DNA from: Gammaproteobacteria bacterium
Lineage (GTDB): Bacteria; Pseudomonadota; Gammaproteobacteria; Steroidobacterales; Woeseiaceae
Assembly: GCA_022600955.1 (NCBI GenBank)
Contig: JAHZJK010000001.1
Location: 124,001-188,000 of the forward strand
Direction: 5' to 3'
Length of the DNA: 64,000 nt
The position numbers were made by a program, and so were the translations under genes. A model generated the notes under the pieces. That model was not told the origin of the DNA. It was given only the letters and a program-made list of their open reading frames with translations, and ran no database searches. How positions within the stretch are numbered: the first letter of the stretch is position 1; each line of letters opens with the position of its first letter. Shown piece after piece: positions 33,731 through 42,443 of this stretch.

Positions 33731-34888
33731 TCAAATCAATTCCTGGTCGGCAGCCTCCAGTGATTCCGTTTCTACGCCCGCATAATAGACCCAGACGTTT
33801 TCCTCACCCGTGAGGAGTTCGATGTACTTTGGATGCACGAAAATGTTCTCGCGGCCAGATTTAACTTCCCGCAACACGCCGAGTTCGCAGAGCTGTTTCA
33901 GGTAAACAGATGCTGTCTGACGTTTGGCGATATCGGCATCAACAAGATTGCCGATACGACAATAGGGTTGCTTGAAAAGTAGTTCAACCAACTCCCAGGA
34001 ATAGATTTTTGGCAGCTGTTTTTGCACAAATTCGCCCGTGTGCTGCATGAGTTCCCGAATTGACTTGATTTTATCCGTGGTCCAGCTACAGGTTTCCTCG
34101 ACACCGTCCAGAATAAACAGTATCCAAGTGGACCAGTCGTGATCACGCGTGACGTTTTGCAGCAAGCGGTAATAGGCCGCCTTGTTCTGGATGATATAGC
34201 GACTCAAGTAGAGAATAGGTGAGTCCAGAAGACCGTGTTCGACCAGGAAAAGAATGTTCAGAATTCGACCTGTCCGCCCATTGCCATCCGTGAATGGGTG
34301 AATTGCCTCGAACTGATAGTGCTGCACTGCCATTCGCACCAATGGGTCGATTTCCGTATTGCTGTGCATGAATTCCGCCCAGTTGTCGAGTTTCTCCATC
34401 AGCAGTTGCTGCCCGACTGGCGGTGTGTAAATCGTTTTTCCTGACATCCGGCTTTTGAGTGTTGTTCCCGGTTCAGATCGAATGTCGAGTTCTATGCCTT
34501 TTACAGTGCTGCAAATATGGATGGCCATGTCTGTCGAGAGCATGCGCCGCTGGACCATTTTTGCGCCTTCGTAGAGCGCCGTTCGATACCGCAGCGCCTC
34601 TTTGGTGGCAGCGTCAGCGCGGTCTTCGGCAATGTCCGCGAACTCGAACAGCTTGTCGGTGGTCGTAACGATATTCTCAATCTCGGAACTGGCGCGTGCT
34701 TCCAGGAGTGGAATCGCGTTCACGAGGACTGCTGAGTTTGGGATTAACTCCGCCGCCTGCTTGAGTTCTGCCAGAGCGACGCGTGCTTTGATGCACCGCT
34801 TAAGAACATCGGTGGTTTCGAGGGTGAATCCTTCCGGCGGCAAGGCAGGTAGCGTGTTGTATGGCTCTTCTGGATTAAAATCAGTCAC
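33731..34888 (-). CDS. Fic family AMPylase, class II, with C-terminal winged helix
   Basis: 385 residues, GTG start with GGAG upstream. The Fic core motif HPFTDGNGRTGR is intact (197-208). An inhibitory helix SSEIEN (67-72) fits [ST]xxxE[GN], placing it in class II, where the N-terminal helix blocks ATP binding. The last ~90 residues look like a winged helix (CRIGNLVDADIAKRQTASVY then LKQLCELGVL), suggesting DNA binding. Fic enzymes usually add AMP to a tyrosine, serine or threonine. The gene faces a striking dyad array in its own promoter region, so it may regulate itself. Confidence 0.93.
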   Translation of the reverse strand: MTDFNPEEPYNTLPALPPEGFTLETTDVLKRCIKARVALAELKQAAELIPNSAVLVNAIPLLEARASSEIENIVTTTDKLFEFADIAEDRADAATKEALRYRTALYEGAKMVQRRMLSTDMAIHICSTVKGIELDIRSEPGTTLKSRMSGKTIYTPPVGQQLLMEKLDNWAEFMHSNTEIDPLVRMAVQHYQFEAIHPFTDGNGRTGRILNILFLVEHGLLDSPILYLSRYIIQNKAAYYRLLQNVTRDHDWSTWILFILDGVEETCSWTTDKIKSIRELMQHTGEFVQKQLPKIYSWELVELLFKQPYCRIGNLVDADIAKRQTASVYLKQLCELGVLREVKSGRENIFVHPKYIELLTGEENVWVYYAGVETESLEAADQELI

Positions 34889-34928
34889 TTAGCAGTTCTC
34901 CAGGACGTTTTGGCATATGTCCGCGGGA

Positions 34929-35138
34929 TCGACATATCACCGTGATATGTCGAAATTTTACAATTTTATCGACACGTTGGGCCTTTGTGTCGATTGTATC
35001 GACACATCTTCCCGATATGTCGAAGAAATGAGTTTTTATCGACATGTATGAAGTATATGTCGATTGAATCGACGTATTCGTGACATGTGTCGAAAAAACA
35101 CGAAATTTCGACATTGGTCGCGAATCGGAGACATCGTG
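34929..35138. repeat. 70-bp tandem repeat of 25-bp TCGACA/TGTCGA dyads
   Basis: Five 25-bp dyads, each opening TCGAC and closing GTCGA, start at 34929, 34969, 34999, 35039 and 35069, a 40-30-40-30 spacing. The first is a perfect palindrome with 12-bp arms (TCGACATATCAC) and one central base. A lone half-site is at 35108. Comparing 34929-34998 with 34999-35068 shows a 70-bp unit about two thirds identical, with a third, decayed copy to ~35138. All half-sites are roughly on one helix face. The array fills the gap between the Fic gene and the sugar dehydrogenase gene and looks like a cooperative operator. Confidence 0.88.
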
Positions 35139-35191
35139 ACAGGATCGCAGTCACGTCATATGCTGCAAAGCTGGGCACTGGGAGAGTCGGC

Positions 35192-36400
35192 ATGACCCGT
35201 TTGATACAGGCTTCGGGAGTTTTCTTGGCATTGTTGCTTGCTGCATGTGGTGGCAGTAATGGTGACGCGCCGCCGGTAACAATTGCGCCACCACCTCCAC
35301 CGCCGACCGTTCCAGCCATTACCACCGCGGCGGCGTTTACGAATCTTTCGTTCATCCAGCCTCTGGCCATGCGGCAGGCGCCCGGGGATGGCAGCCGCTG
35401 GTTCGTGGTGGAAAAGAACGGCGCTGTCAGGGTTTTCGCCAACGACCCTGCTACAGCGACGAGCGATGCTTTTATCGATATCAGTGCGCGAGTCAATCCG
35501 TCCGGGGAAGGCGGCCTGTTGGGCATCGCGTTTCATCCGGGTTTTCCTGCAACACCGTACGTATTCCTTTCCTACACCCGCACCAGCAGTCCGTTGGTGT
35601 CGTACGTGTCTCGATTCACGAGTCCCGACAACGGCGTAACTCTGGACCCTGGCACAGAGCAGGTTCTGTTTACGGTTGAACAGCCGTTCGACAATCACAA
35701 CGGCGGCGATCTTGCATTTGGGCCAGACGGACTTCTGTACGCGAGTTTTGGTGACGGCGGCAGCGGTGGGGATCCACTGGGCAATGGGCAAAACACAAGT
35801 ACATTGCCGGGTTCAATCGTACGCATTGACGTTGATTCGGCCTCTCCTTTCAATATTCCGCCCGGTAATCCATTCGCGGGTAACGCGCTTTGTACACAGG
35901 GCGTGGGGGCTGCACCGTGTCCGGAGATTTTCGCCTGGGGGTTCCGCAATCCGTGGCGTATCAGTTTCGATCCAGTAACAGGCAAGCTCTGGACCGGCGA
36001 TGTTGGTCAGGGCAGCTGGGAAGAGGTGGATGTCGTCAACTCTGGCCAGAACTATGGCTGGGACGTTCGAGAAGGGGCGCATTGTCATGAACCTGCGACC
36101 GGTTGTGCCGCAACGACGATTGACCCAATCGCCGAATACCCTCGCGGTGGTGGCGGATCGGTAACCGGCGGCTACGTTTACCGCGGCAGCGACGTCGCTG
36201 ATCTGGTGGGATGGTATGTGTTTGGCGACTTCGTCACCGGGACCCTCTACGCCGTTCCCGAGGACAGTCCAATTGGTACGGCGCCGGAGACTATGGACCA
36301 AACCGGTCTGAGTATTGCCAGTTTTGGACAAGACCTGAACGGCGAAATTTACATCGTACATTTTGGGGGCAGTTTACATCGTGTAACGGGCGCGCCTTAG
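35192..36400 (+). CDS. PQQ-dependent sugar dehydrogenase-like lipoprotein
   Basis: 402 residues from the ATG at 35192 (GGGAGA seven bases upstream), which begins the lipoprotein signal MTRLIQASGVFLALLLAACG. An upstream in-frame ATG at 35087 lies inside a dyad and is not favoured. The six-bladed propeller of the glucose/sorbosone dehydrogenase family shows EGGLLGIAFHPGF, NHNGGDLAFGPDGLLY and FAWGFRNPWR. It likely oxidises sugars or aldoses in the periplasm with PQQ. HHIP-like relatives without enzyme activity also exist. Confidence 0.9.
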   Translation: MTRLIQASGVFLALLLAACGGSNGDAPPVTIAPPPPPPTVPAITTAAAFTNLSFIQPLAMRQAPGDGSRWFVVEKNGAVRVFANDPATATSDAFIDISARVNPSGEGGLLGIAFHPGFPATPYVFLSYTRTSSPLVSYVSRFTSPDNGVTLDPGTEQVLFTVEQPFDNHNGGDLAFGPDGLLYASFGDGGSGGDPLGNGQNTSTLPGSIVRIDVDSASPFNIPPGNPFAGNALCTQGVGAAPCPEIFAWGFRNPWRISFDPVTGKLWTGDVGQGSWEEVDVVNSGQNYGWDVREGAHCHEPATGCAATTIDPIAEYPRGGGGSVTGGYVYRGSDVADLVGWYVFGDFVTGTLYAVPEDSPIGTAPETMDQTGLSIASFGQDLNGEIYIVHFGGSLHRVTGAP

Positions 36401-36458
36401 TGCTTTGATTGCTATAGAATCCTCAGCCAGCGAAAACTGCCAAACAGGGGATTCTTAA

Positions 36459-38135
36459 GTGACTGTCAAGAGCGATATCGAGATTGCGCAAGCGGCGCAA
36501 ATAGAGCCGGTTCAGAAAATTGCCGAAAAGCTGGGCATTCCGGCTGACGCACTCATCCCTTATGGCCACGACAAAGCCAAAATCAGTGCAGATTACATTG
36601 CGGCGAATGAAGACAAGAAAGATGGCAAGCTCATTCTCGTTACGGCAGTTTCACCAACGCCCGCCGGCGAAGGCAAAACCACGACGACTGTTGGGCTTGG
36701 GGACGGACTCAACCTGATAGGAAAGAACGCAGTAATGTGCCTGCGCGAACCGAGTCTCGGTCCCTGTTTCGGAATGAAGGGCGGCGCAGCTGGCGGTGGC
36801 TACGCACAGGTCGTTCCAATGACCGACATTAACCTGCACTTTACGGGTGACTTCCATGCCATCGGCGCTGCCAACAATTTGCTGGCGGCTTTGATCGACA
36901 ATCATATGCACTGGGAGAATCAGCTGAATATTGACCCGCGCCGGGTGTCCTGGCGACGTGTGGTCGATATGAACGATCGCGCATTGCGAACCGTAACCTC
37001 CGGACTTGGTGGTTTTCACAACGGAGTCGTTCGTGAAGCCGGTTTTGACATTACAGTTGCCTCGGAAGTGATGGCCATATTCTGCCTGGCAACGGATCTT
37101 GCCGATCTGGAAACCCGCCTGGGCAATATTGTCCTGGGATACACGCGCGAAGACGAGCCGGTGACAGTGCGGGAGTTGAATGCACACGGTGCGATGACTG
37201 CGTTGCTCAAGGACTCATTCCAGCCAAACATTGTGCAAACCATGGAGAACAACCCGGCGTTCATGCACGGCGGACCGTTCGCCAATATCGCGCACGGCTG
37301 CAACTCTGTTATCGCAACGAAGACAGCGCTGAAGCTTGCCGACTACGTCGTGACTGAAGCCGGTTTTGGCGCTGACCTCGGCGCCGAGAAGTTTTTCAAT
37401 ATCAAATGTCGCAAAGCAGGTCTGTCGCCTGACGCAGTTGTGCTTGTTGCAACGATCAAAGCACTAAAAATGCAGGGTGGCGTCGCTAAGGAGAACCTTG
37501 GAACGGAAAATGTCGACGCGTTGCGTGACGGCTGCAAGAACCTTGAGCGCCACATTCGTAACCTCGGCAAATTCGGCGTTCCGGTAACTGTAGCGATCAA
37601 CCACTTCACTGCAGATACAGATGCAGAAGTTCAGGTGGTTCAGGAGTATTGCGAAAAGTACGGTGTGAAGGCGATTAAGTGTACGCACTGGGCTGACGGC
37701 GGAAAAGGCACTGTTGAGATGGCTGAGCATGTTGTGCAGTTGTGCGACAGCGGAGCGTCGCAATTCAGGACGCTTTACGATGACAGCCTGAGTTTGTGGG
37801 ACAAGGCGGCCACCATCGCGCGCGAAATCTACGGCGCTGATGACATTATTGCCGACAAGAAAGTGCGCAATCAGTTTGAGAAACTTGAGCGCGAAGGCTT
37901 TGGCCGTTATCCGATCTGCATGGCAAAAACGCAGTACAGTTTCTCAACCGATCCCAATCTCCTCGGCGCACCGTCAGGTCACGTGGTCCCGATTCGCGAA
38001 ATTCGCCTGGCCGCCGGTGCGGAGTTTGTCGTTGTTGTCTGTGGCGCGATCATGACAATGCCGGGTCTACCGCGTGTGCCCGCAGCCAATGCGATTCGCG
38101 TCAACGAAGAAGGGCGGATTGAGGGCTTGTTCTAG
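36459..38135 (+). CDS. fhs: Formate--tetrahydrofolate ligase
   Basis: 558 residues, the normal length, GTG start with AGGGG nine bases upstream. The P-loop-like [16 protein letters not shown], the [20 protein letters not shown] block and PGLPRVPAA are diagnostic. It makes 10-formyl-THF from formate, ATP and THF in the cytosol, feeding one-carbon units into purines or formate assimilation. No other folate genes are adjacent. The stop overlaps the convergent small gene by four bases. Confidence 0.97.
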   Translation: MTVKSDIEIAQAAQIEPVQKIAEKLGIPADALIPYGHDKAKISADYIAANEDKKDGKLILVTAVSPTPAGEGKTTTTVGLGDGLNLIGKNAVMCLREPSLGPCFGMKGGAAGGGYAQVVPMTDINLHFTGDFHAIGAANNLLAALIDNHMHWENQLNIDPRRVSWRRVVDMNDRALRTVTSGLGGFHNGVVREAGFDITVASEVMAIFCLATDLADLETRLGNIVLGYTREDEPVTVRELNAHGAMTALLKDSFQPNIVQTMENNPAFMHGGPFANIAHGCNSVIATKTALKLADYVVTEAGFGADLGAEKFFNIKCRKAGLSPDAVVLVATIKALKMQGGVAKENLGTENVDALRDGCKNLERHIRNLGKFGVPVTVAINHFTADTDAEVQVVQEYCEKYGVKAIKCTHWADGGKGTVEMAEHVVQLCDSGASQFRTLYDDSLSLWDKAATIAREIYGADDIIADKKVRNQFEKLEREGFGRYPICMAKTQYSFSTDPNLLGAPSGHVVPIREIRLAAGAEFVVVVCGAIMTMPGLPRVPAANAIRVNEEGRIEGLF

Positions 38136-38530
38136 CGCGCCAGCTTGTTCGGTAACAGAAACCTGCCGCGAGCTCGTGGCGAGAAAAGTATTTCTTCGTC
38201 GTAGTAGCGCGAGAGTAATGCACGGCCGTCTTCCAGAATGTCGGCATTTTTAGTTTTGAACTGTTCCCAAGGCTCATCGTCCTCGATACGTTCTCCGATC
38301 ATCATCAGGAAGAACCAGGTAATTGTCGCGTGGTATTTGTCTTCCGCGCCGAATTTTGTCACAAGATTGTGAATTGCCGTATCGAACCGTGCCATGGCGC
38401 CAGCAAGGCCATACTCTTGCACGTACAGCCACCCCATGTAGACGTGCGCTTCATGATTGAACTGGCCCGGATCGATGTTCGCGGTAGCGAATTGCTCGAT
38501 TGTCAGATCGGGCGCGTTGCCAGCAGTCAT
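38132..38530 (-). CDS. 132-aa protein of unknown function
   Basis: 132 residues, coupled by ATGA overlap to the 84-aa gene upstream. It is soluble, mostly helical by composition, with the block [20 protein letters not shown] and later [17 protein letters not shown]. The His and Glu residues could bind a metal but no known motif is matched. Function unknown. Confidence 0.75.
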   Translation of the reverse strand: MTAGNAPDLTIEQFATANIDPGQFNHEAHVYMGWLYVQEYGLAGAMARFDTAIHNLVTKFGAEDKYHATITWFFLMMIGERIEDDEPWEQFKTKNADILEDGRALLSRYYDEEILFSPRARGRFLLPNKLAR

Positions 38531-38781
38531 GACTCGCCCTCAACGAGCTGGTGGCTGTCGCCAGCGCATAGCTCACAGCTGTAAACCTTTTTCAGCTGCT
38601 CGATTACAGCTTGCGTTTCCGCCGAGAATGGCGCCTTGCCCTCAAAGGCGTGCAACACAATGCCCTCCAGCAGATCACCGAGAGTCATGTCCGCATACTC
38701 CGCGGTCCCTTTCAGGACCTTCAGTAATGACGATTCGATGCGAACGCCAGTCTGCGTGCGTTTGACGACTGTGCCAGGCAT
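38527..38781 (-). CDS. 84-aa possible RHH-type protein
   Basis: 84 residues from the ATG at 38781; the frame extends upstream through a repeat, which argues against a longer protein. TVVKRTQTGVRIESSLLKVL followed by TLGDLLEGIVLHAFEGK resembles a ribbon-helix-helix strand and helices. The C-terminus has CELC. It is divergent from the CadC-like regulator with a triple AAGGTACC repeat between them, and coupled to the 132-aa gene. Confidence 0.6.
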   Translation of the reverse strand: MPGTVVKRTQTGVRIESSLLKVLKGTAEYADMTLGDLLEGIVLHAFEGKAPFSAETQAVIEQLKKVYSCELCAGDSHQLVEGES

Positions 38782-38808
38782 GGTCGGATCCTTTTGTGCG
38801 TTGGTAGT

Positions 38809-38832
38809 AAGGTACCAAGGTACCAAGGTATG
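38809..38832. promoter_or_regulatory. Triple 8-bp direct repeat between divergent genes
   Basis: AAGGTACC, AAGGTACC and AAGGTATG follow one another without a gap. They form overlapping TACC-AA-GGTA dyads, with another GGTA half-site at 38803-38806. They lie 28 bp above the 84-aa gene start and 66 bp above the regulator start. A binding site for either protein is plausible. Confidence 0.5.
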
Positions 38833-38897
38833 TTGGACTGTGCAAGCGGGAAAATGTAGCTAAAGTCGACAGGCGATAAATACGGAGAGCCACCGAA

Positions 38898-40772
38898 GTG
38901 CTTACCGAGGAGCAACTCAAAAAGGGTTTCGTCCTGGGGGATTGCGAAATCCTGCATGACAAAGGGGTCATTCGCCGCGACGGGCAGGAGATTCGGCCCG
39001 AGCCACTGGTCTGGCGTGTGCTGTTGTCGATTGCGCGCCGCAATGGTGATCTTGTTAGCAAGGAAGAAATTGTGGCAGATGCCTGGGGCGGGCGTGCCGT
39101 AGCAGACGATCCGATAAACCGTGCTATTGCAGGTGTTCGCCAGGCGCTTGGTGACAAGGCGCGGCCGCACGAGTACCTCGAGACATTGCAACGCAGAGGC
39201 TATCGACTGCTTAAGCCGGTTGAGCTGACAGAGGTACCTGTAGCAGACCCCACAGCATCTGAGTTGTCTCCGGATTCCGGCACTGGTTCCAGCGGTTGGC
39301 GCTTTGTTGCATTGTTACTGGCCGTGGCAATCGTCGCGATTACGGTATTGCTTTGGCCAACCGGGCCGGGCGTGAACTCGATAGCCGTCATGCCGTTCGA
39401 GAATCATACCGGGACCCGCAACAACGACTACATTGCGTCCGGCTTTAAAGACGTTCTGGTGCGTTCCCTGGGCGGGATTGAGGGAGTGACTGTCAAGAAC
39501 GCCCGCTTGAACTACGAACAGGAAGACGACCAGATTAGTGAGTTGCTGGACGTCGACAGCGTATTGCGCGCGTCATTAACACGGGCCGGTGAGGTGCTCA
39601 CCCTCAACTACACAATCTCCAGGCTAGGGCAGGGCGTTGTGTTCTCCGGAAAGGTGGAGGGCGGTCTCAGTGAGCAATTCTCGTTGCAGGAATTGCTGGC
39701 TGTGATGGTGCGTCGAGATCTTGTCGGTAAGTCCGAGCAGACTTTATTCAAGAGTCGCTCGTCGGACAGTAGCGCCTATGACAGCTACATGCGGGGTGCC
39801 TACCTGCTGGAATTACGCGGTGTTGCAGGTAATCTGGAGCAGGCGATCGAGCTGTTTCAGGAAGCCATACGCCTCGACCAGAGCTTTGGTCCATCCTATC
39901 TGGCGCTGGCAACCGCATACGCATTGCTCCCGGACTACCGCAATCAACCAACACAAGAACTGAATAGTCTAGCGCTTGCCACTGTAGAACAAGGCATCGC
40001 CGCTGACCCAACAATCGAGGAAGCTGCGGCGTCGATCTACGGATTCGTTTATCACAAGGAAAAACGATGGCGAGCTTCGGAAGATGCACACGTTCGCGCT
40101 ATTAATGCCGAGGTTGTCGACTCCAATGCATTCAACTGGTACTCCCGCATGTTGGCAAGCGTTGGGCGACTCGATGCATCGCTGGAGCTGGCACTGGAGG
40201 CGGTCAAGTTTGATCCCAGCTCCGCGCTGATGAATAGCCGCGCAGCCATGGCGTACACATGGCTGGAAGATTCCGAAAATGCACACAAGTATTTCTTGCG
40301 GGCGGAGCGTCTCGGGGCTGATGGAGTCACCTATAAGCTGGCGTACGCCTTTCTGCTGACGCGTGATGGCCAGTGGCAGAAAGCGCGAGCCTTAACCCAT
40401 GAAGTTGTGCGCCTGGCGGAGACCAGTGACGACTGGGTCGACCCAGTCTACGACGGCCTGAGAGATTCACAACACGCGGCCACTGCGCTTCTCGCGCTGG
40501 ACAAGGTCGAGCAGGCAGGGGAGCTTCCTTACCAGGTCAGCCTCGTGGCGAGAACGATGTTGGGCGACGTTGAGGGCGCAATGCGTGTTGCGCAAATGCT
40601 CAAGCTGCCCGGAGAAGTGTTTGAAATGGACTTGTTGTTTGTGCCGGAGATGAAACCGTTGCGACAACATCCAGGTTTCATGCCGCTGTTGAGACAGCTA
40701 GGCATTGTCGCTTACTGGGCCAGCCAGGAGTGTTCCTGGGCGGGCGAGCAAGTTCGTTGTGCTGGTGACTAG
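38898..40772 (+). CDS. CadC-like membrane regulator with TolB-like and TPR domains
   Basis: 624 residues, GTG start. An OmpR/CadC winged helix occupies residues ~10-112 (RRNGDLVSKEEIVADAWGGR ... YLETLQRRGYRLL). A single membrane span lies at about 134-152 (WRFVALLLAVAIVAITVLLW). Outside the membrane come a TolB-like module (SIAVMPFENHTG) and TPR repeats to ~600. CadC/ToxR-type proteins bind DNA from the membrane in response to periplasmic signals. It shares the TolB/TPR design of the protein at 17747-19993 but adds a DNA-binding head. Confidence 0.9.
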   Translation: MLTEEQLKKGFVLGDCEILHDKGVIRRDGQEIRPEPLVWRVLLSIARRNGDLVSKEEIVADAWGGRAVADDPINRAIAGVRQALGDKARPHEYLETLQRRGYRLLKPVELTEVPVADPTASELSPDSGTGSSGWRFVALLLAVAIVAITVLLWPTGPGVNSIAVMPFENHTGTRNNDYIASGFKDVLVRSLGGIEGVTVKNARLNYEQEDDQISELLDVDSVLRASLTRAGEVLTLNYTISRLGQGVVFSGKVEGGLSEQFSLQELLAVMVRRDLVGKSEQTLFKSRSSDSSAYDSYMRGAYLLELRGVAGNLEQAIELFQEAIRLDQSFGPSYLALATAYALLPDYRNQPTQELNSLALATVEQGIAADPTIEEAAASIYGFVYHKEKRWRASEDAHVRAINAEVVDSNAFNWYSRMLASVGRLDASLELALEAVKFDPSSALMNSRAAMAYTWLEDSENAHKYFLRAERLGADGVTYKLAYAFLLTRDGQWQKARALTHEVVRLAETSDDWVDPVYDGLRDSQHAATALLALDKVEQAGELPYQVSLVARTMLGDVEGAMRVAQMLKLPGEVFEMDLLFVPEMKPLRQHPGFMPLLRQLGIVAYWASQECSWAGEQVRCAGD

Positions 40773-41194
40773 TCTCGACTCACCTTCGCGCGTGAACGCT
40801 TGAGGTCGCCGCGTTTCGATTTCGCATCGAGGCGCTTCTGTTTTGCTCGCTTGCTGACCTTGGTTGGAATTCGTCGCTTCCGGGTTCGCAGGGCACTGTG
40901 CAGTAACTCGGACAGCCGACTGAAAGCCGCTTGCCGGTTGCGATCCTGACTGCGAAATGCCTGCGACTTGATAACGACGACACCATCCGCGGTGATGCGG
41001 TGGTCAGGGCGGGAAAGCAATCGATTCTTGATGGCTGCTGGCAGTGCATCACAATGTGCAATATCAAATCGAAGGTGAATAGCAGTTGCCACCTTGTTGA
41101 CATTTTGTCCGCCGGCGCCTTGCGAGCGCACCGCTGTTGTTTGGATTTCGGACATCGGGATACGAATGTTGTCCGAAATATCGAGAGTGTCCAC
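40769..41194 (-). CDS. arfB: Ribosome-rescue peptidyl-tRNA hydrolase ArfB
   Basis: 141 residues, usual length. The catalytic GGQ lies in SQGAGGQNVNKV and the C-terminus is basic (KVSKRAKQKRLDAKSKRGDL), which in ArfB/YaeJ enters the mRNA channel of stalled ribosomes. It hydrolyses peptidyl-tRNA on non-stop complexes. Convergent with the regulator gene (4-bp overlap) and divergent from the MFS gene. Confidence 0.95.
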   Translation of the reverse strand: MDTLDISDNIRIPMSEIQTTAVRSQGAGGQNVNKVATAIHLRFDIAHCDALPAAIKNRLLSRPDHRITADGVVVIKSQAFRSQDRNRQAAFSRLSELLHSALRTRKRRIPTKVSKRAKQKRLDAKSKRGDLKRSRAKVSRD

Positions 41195-41246
41195 TCAACC
41201 TCCGATGTGTGAGAATGCACCTCCATCTTCCTCATCGGCGCTCTGA

Positions 41247-42443
41247 ATGCAAGTTCGCAATCTTGTAATCCTGGTTTTCTGCCAGCTGATTTCAGCGACC
41301 GGTTCGATTGTGATGGTCACACTCGGCGGAATCATCGGCTCGGATCTTACGACCAACAAAGCATTAGCCACGTTGCCATTGTCGATGATGGTTGTGGCGG
41401 TCGCGGCAACGACAATTCCCGCGACGATGATTATGAAGCGGATCGGCCGGCGAAAAGGATTTGCACTCGCTTCGATCTCAGCGGCGGTTGCCTTGATGGC
41501 AGCCGTATTCGCTTTGAAGGAGCAGAGCTTTGCGATGTATATCGTCGCTGCGATGCTGTTCGGCATCAATATGGCCTTTGCGCAGCAGTACCGGTATGCG
41601 GCGGCGGAGAGCGTCGAGCCGAAGTATGTCCCTCGCGCGGTATCGTTCGTGCTGGTCGGCTCTATCGGCGGTGCTTTTCTGGGTCCTGAGCTCGCGACAC
41701 GTGGCCAGTTCTGGATTGAGAACATCCCGTATGCGGGCACGATGGCAGTTCTCAGTGTGTTGTTTGTATTGCAGGCACTGATGTTCCTGTCGATGGGTGC
41801 TGCAAACAGGCACGATGAGCGATCTGAGTTGCATGCGGAGCGGCCTCTGGGCGTTATCGTCAGGCAGCCCTTGTTCATTGTCGCAGTACTCGGTGGCACG
41901 GTTGGCTATGGCCTGATGACACTGGTCATGACGGCGACGCCTCTGAGTATGCATATCATCGACGACTACACGCTTGAACAAACGGCCGCTGTTATTCGAG
42001 CCCACGTACTTGGCATGTACGTACCTTCTCTCGTCGCGGGCTTCCTGATCGAACGTGTGGGCGTGACCCGGCTAATGTTCGCAGGTGCAGTGCTTCTTCT
42101 CGCGACATCCGTTATCGGACTGCAGGGGCATACGGTTTTGCACTACTGGTGGGCATTGTTACTGCTTGGCGTCGGTTGGAACTTCTTGTACGTCGGTGGG
42201 ACGACTTTGCTGACTTACACCTACAGTATGGCAGAACGTTTTCAGGCTCAGGCCGTGAATGAATTCCTCGTCTTCGGGACGTCGGCGACAGCTTCGCTGC
42301 TGGCCGGGACAGTGATGTACTTTTCTGGCTGGAGCACGCTCATGCTGATTCCGATACCGATACTGCTATTGATTTGCATCGCACTGATTGTCGTGCGAAA
42401 GGACCCGATCTTGCAGCACAAGAGTTTTCAGAATGCCGGATAA
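41247..42443 (+). CDS. MFS transporter
   Basis: 398 residues with about twelve hydrophobic segments and the loop 2-3 motif KRIGRRKGFA. No ribosome site is obvious before the ATG. It is followed, with an 11-bp overlap, by a PLP decarboxylase and then an FAD oxidoreductase, so uptake of an amino acid or amine, or export of a product, is likely. The substrate cannot be read from sequence. Confidence 0.9.
   Translation: MQVRNLVILVFCQLISATGSIVMVTLGGIIGSDLTTNKALATLPLSMMVVAVAATTIPATMIMKRIGRRKGFALASISAAVALMAAVFALKEQSFAMYIVAAMLFGINMAFAQQYRYAAAESVEPKYVPRAVSFVLVGSIGGAFLGPELATRGQFWIENIPYAGTMAVLSVLFVLQALMFLSMGAANRHDERSELHAERPLGVIVRQPLFIVAVLGGTVGYGLMTLVMTATPLSMHIIDDYTLEQTAAVIRAHVLGMYVPSLVAGFLIERVGVTRLMFAGAVLLLATSVIGLQGHTVLHYWWALLLLGVGWNFLYVGGTTLLTYTYSMAERFQAQAVNEFLVFGTSATASLLAGTVMYFSGWSTLMLIPIPILLLICIALIVVRKDPILQHKSFQNAG

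Noticed and set aside
34929..35138. Reading the dyad array as a CRISPR or a plasmid iteron origin
   Set aside because: Units lack unique spacers of constant length and no cas or replication gene is near; an operator fits better.
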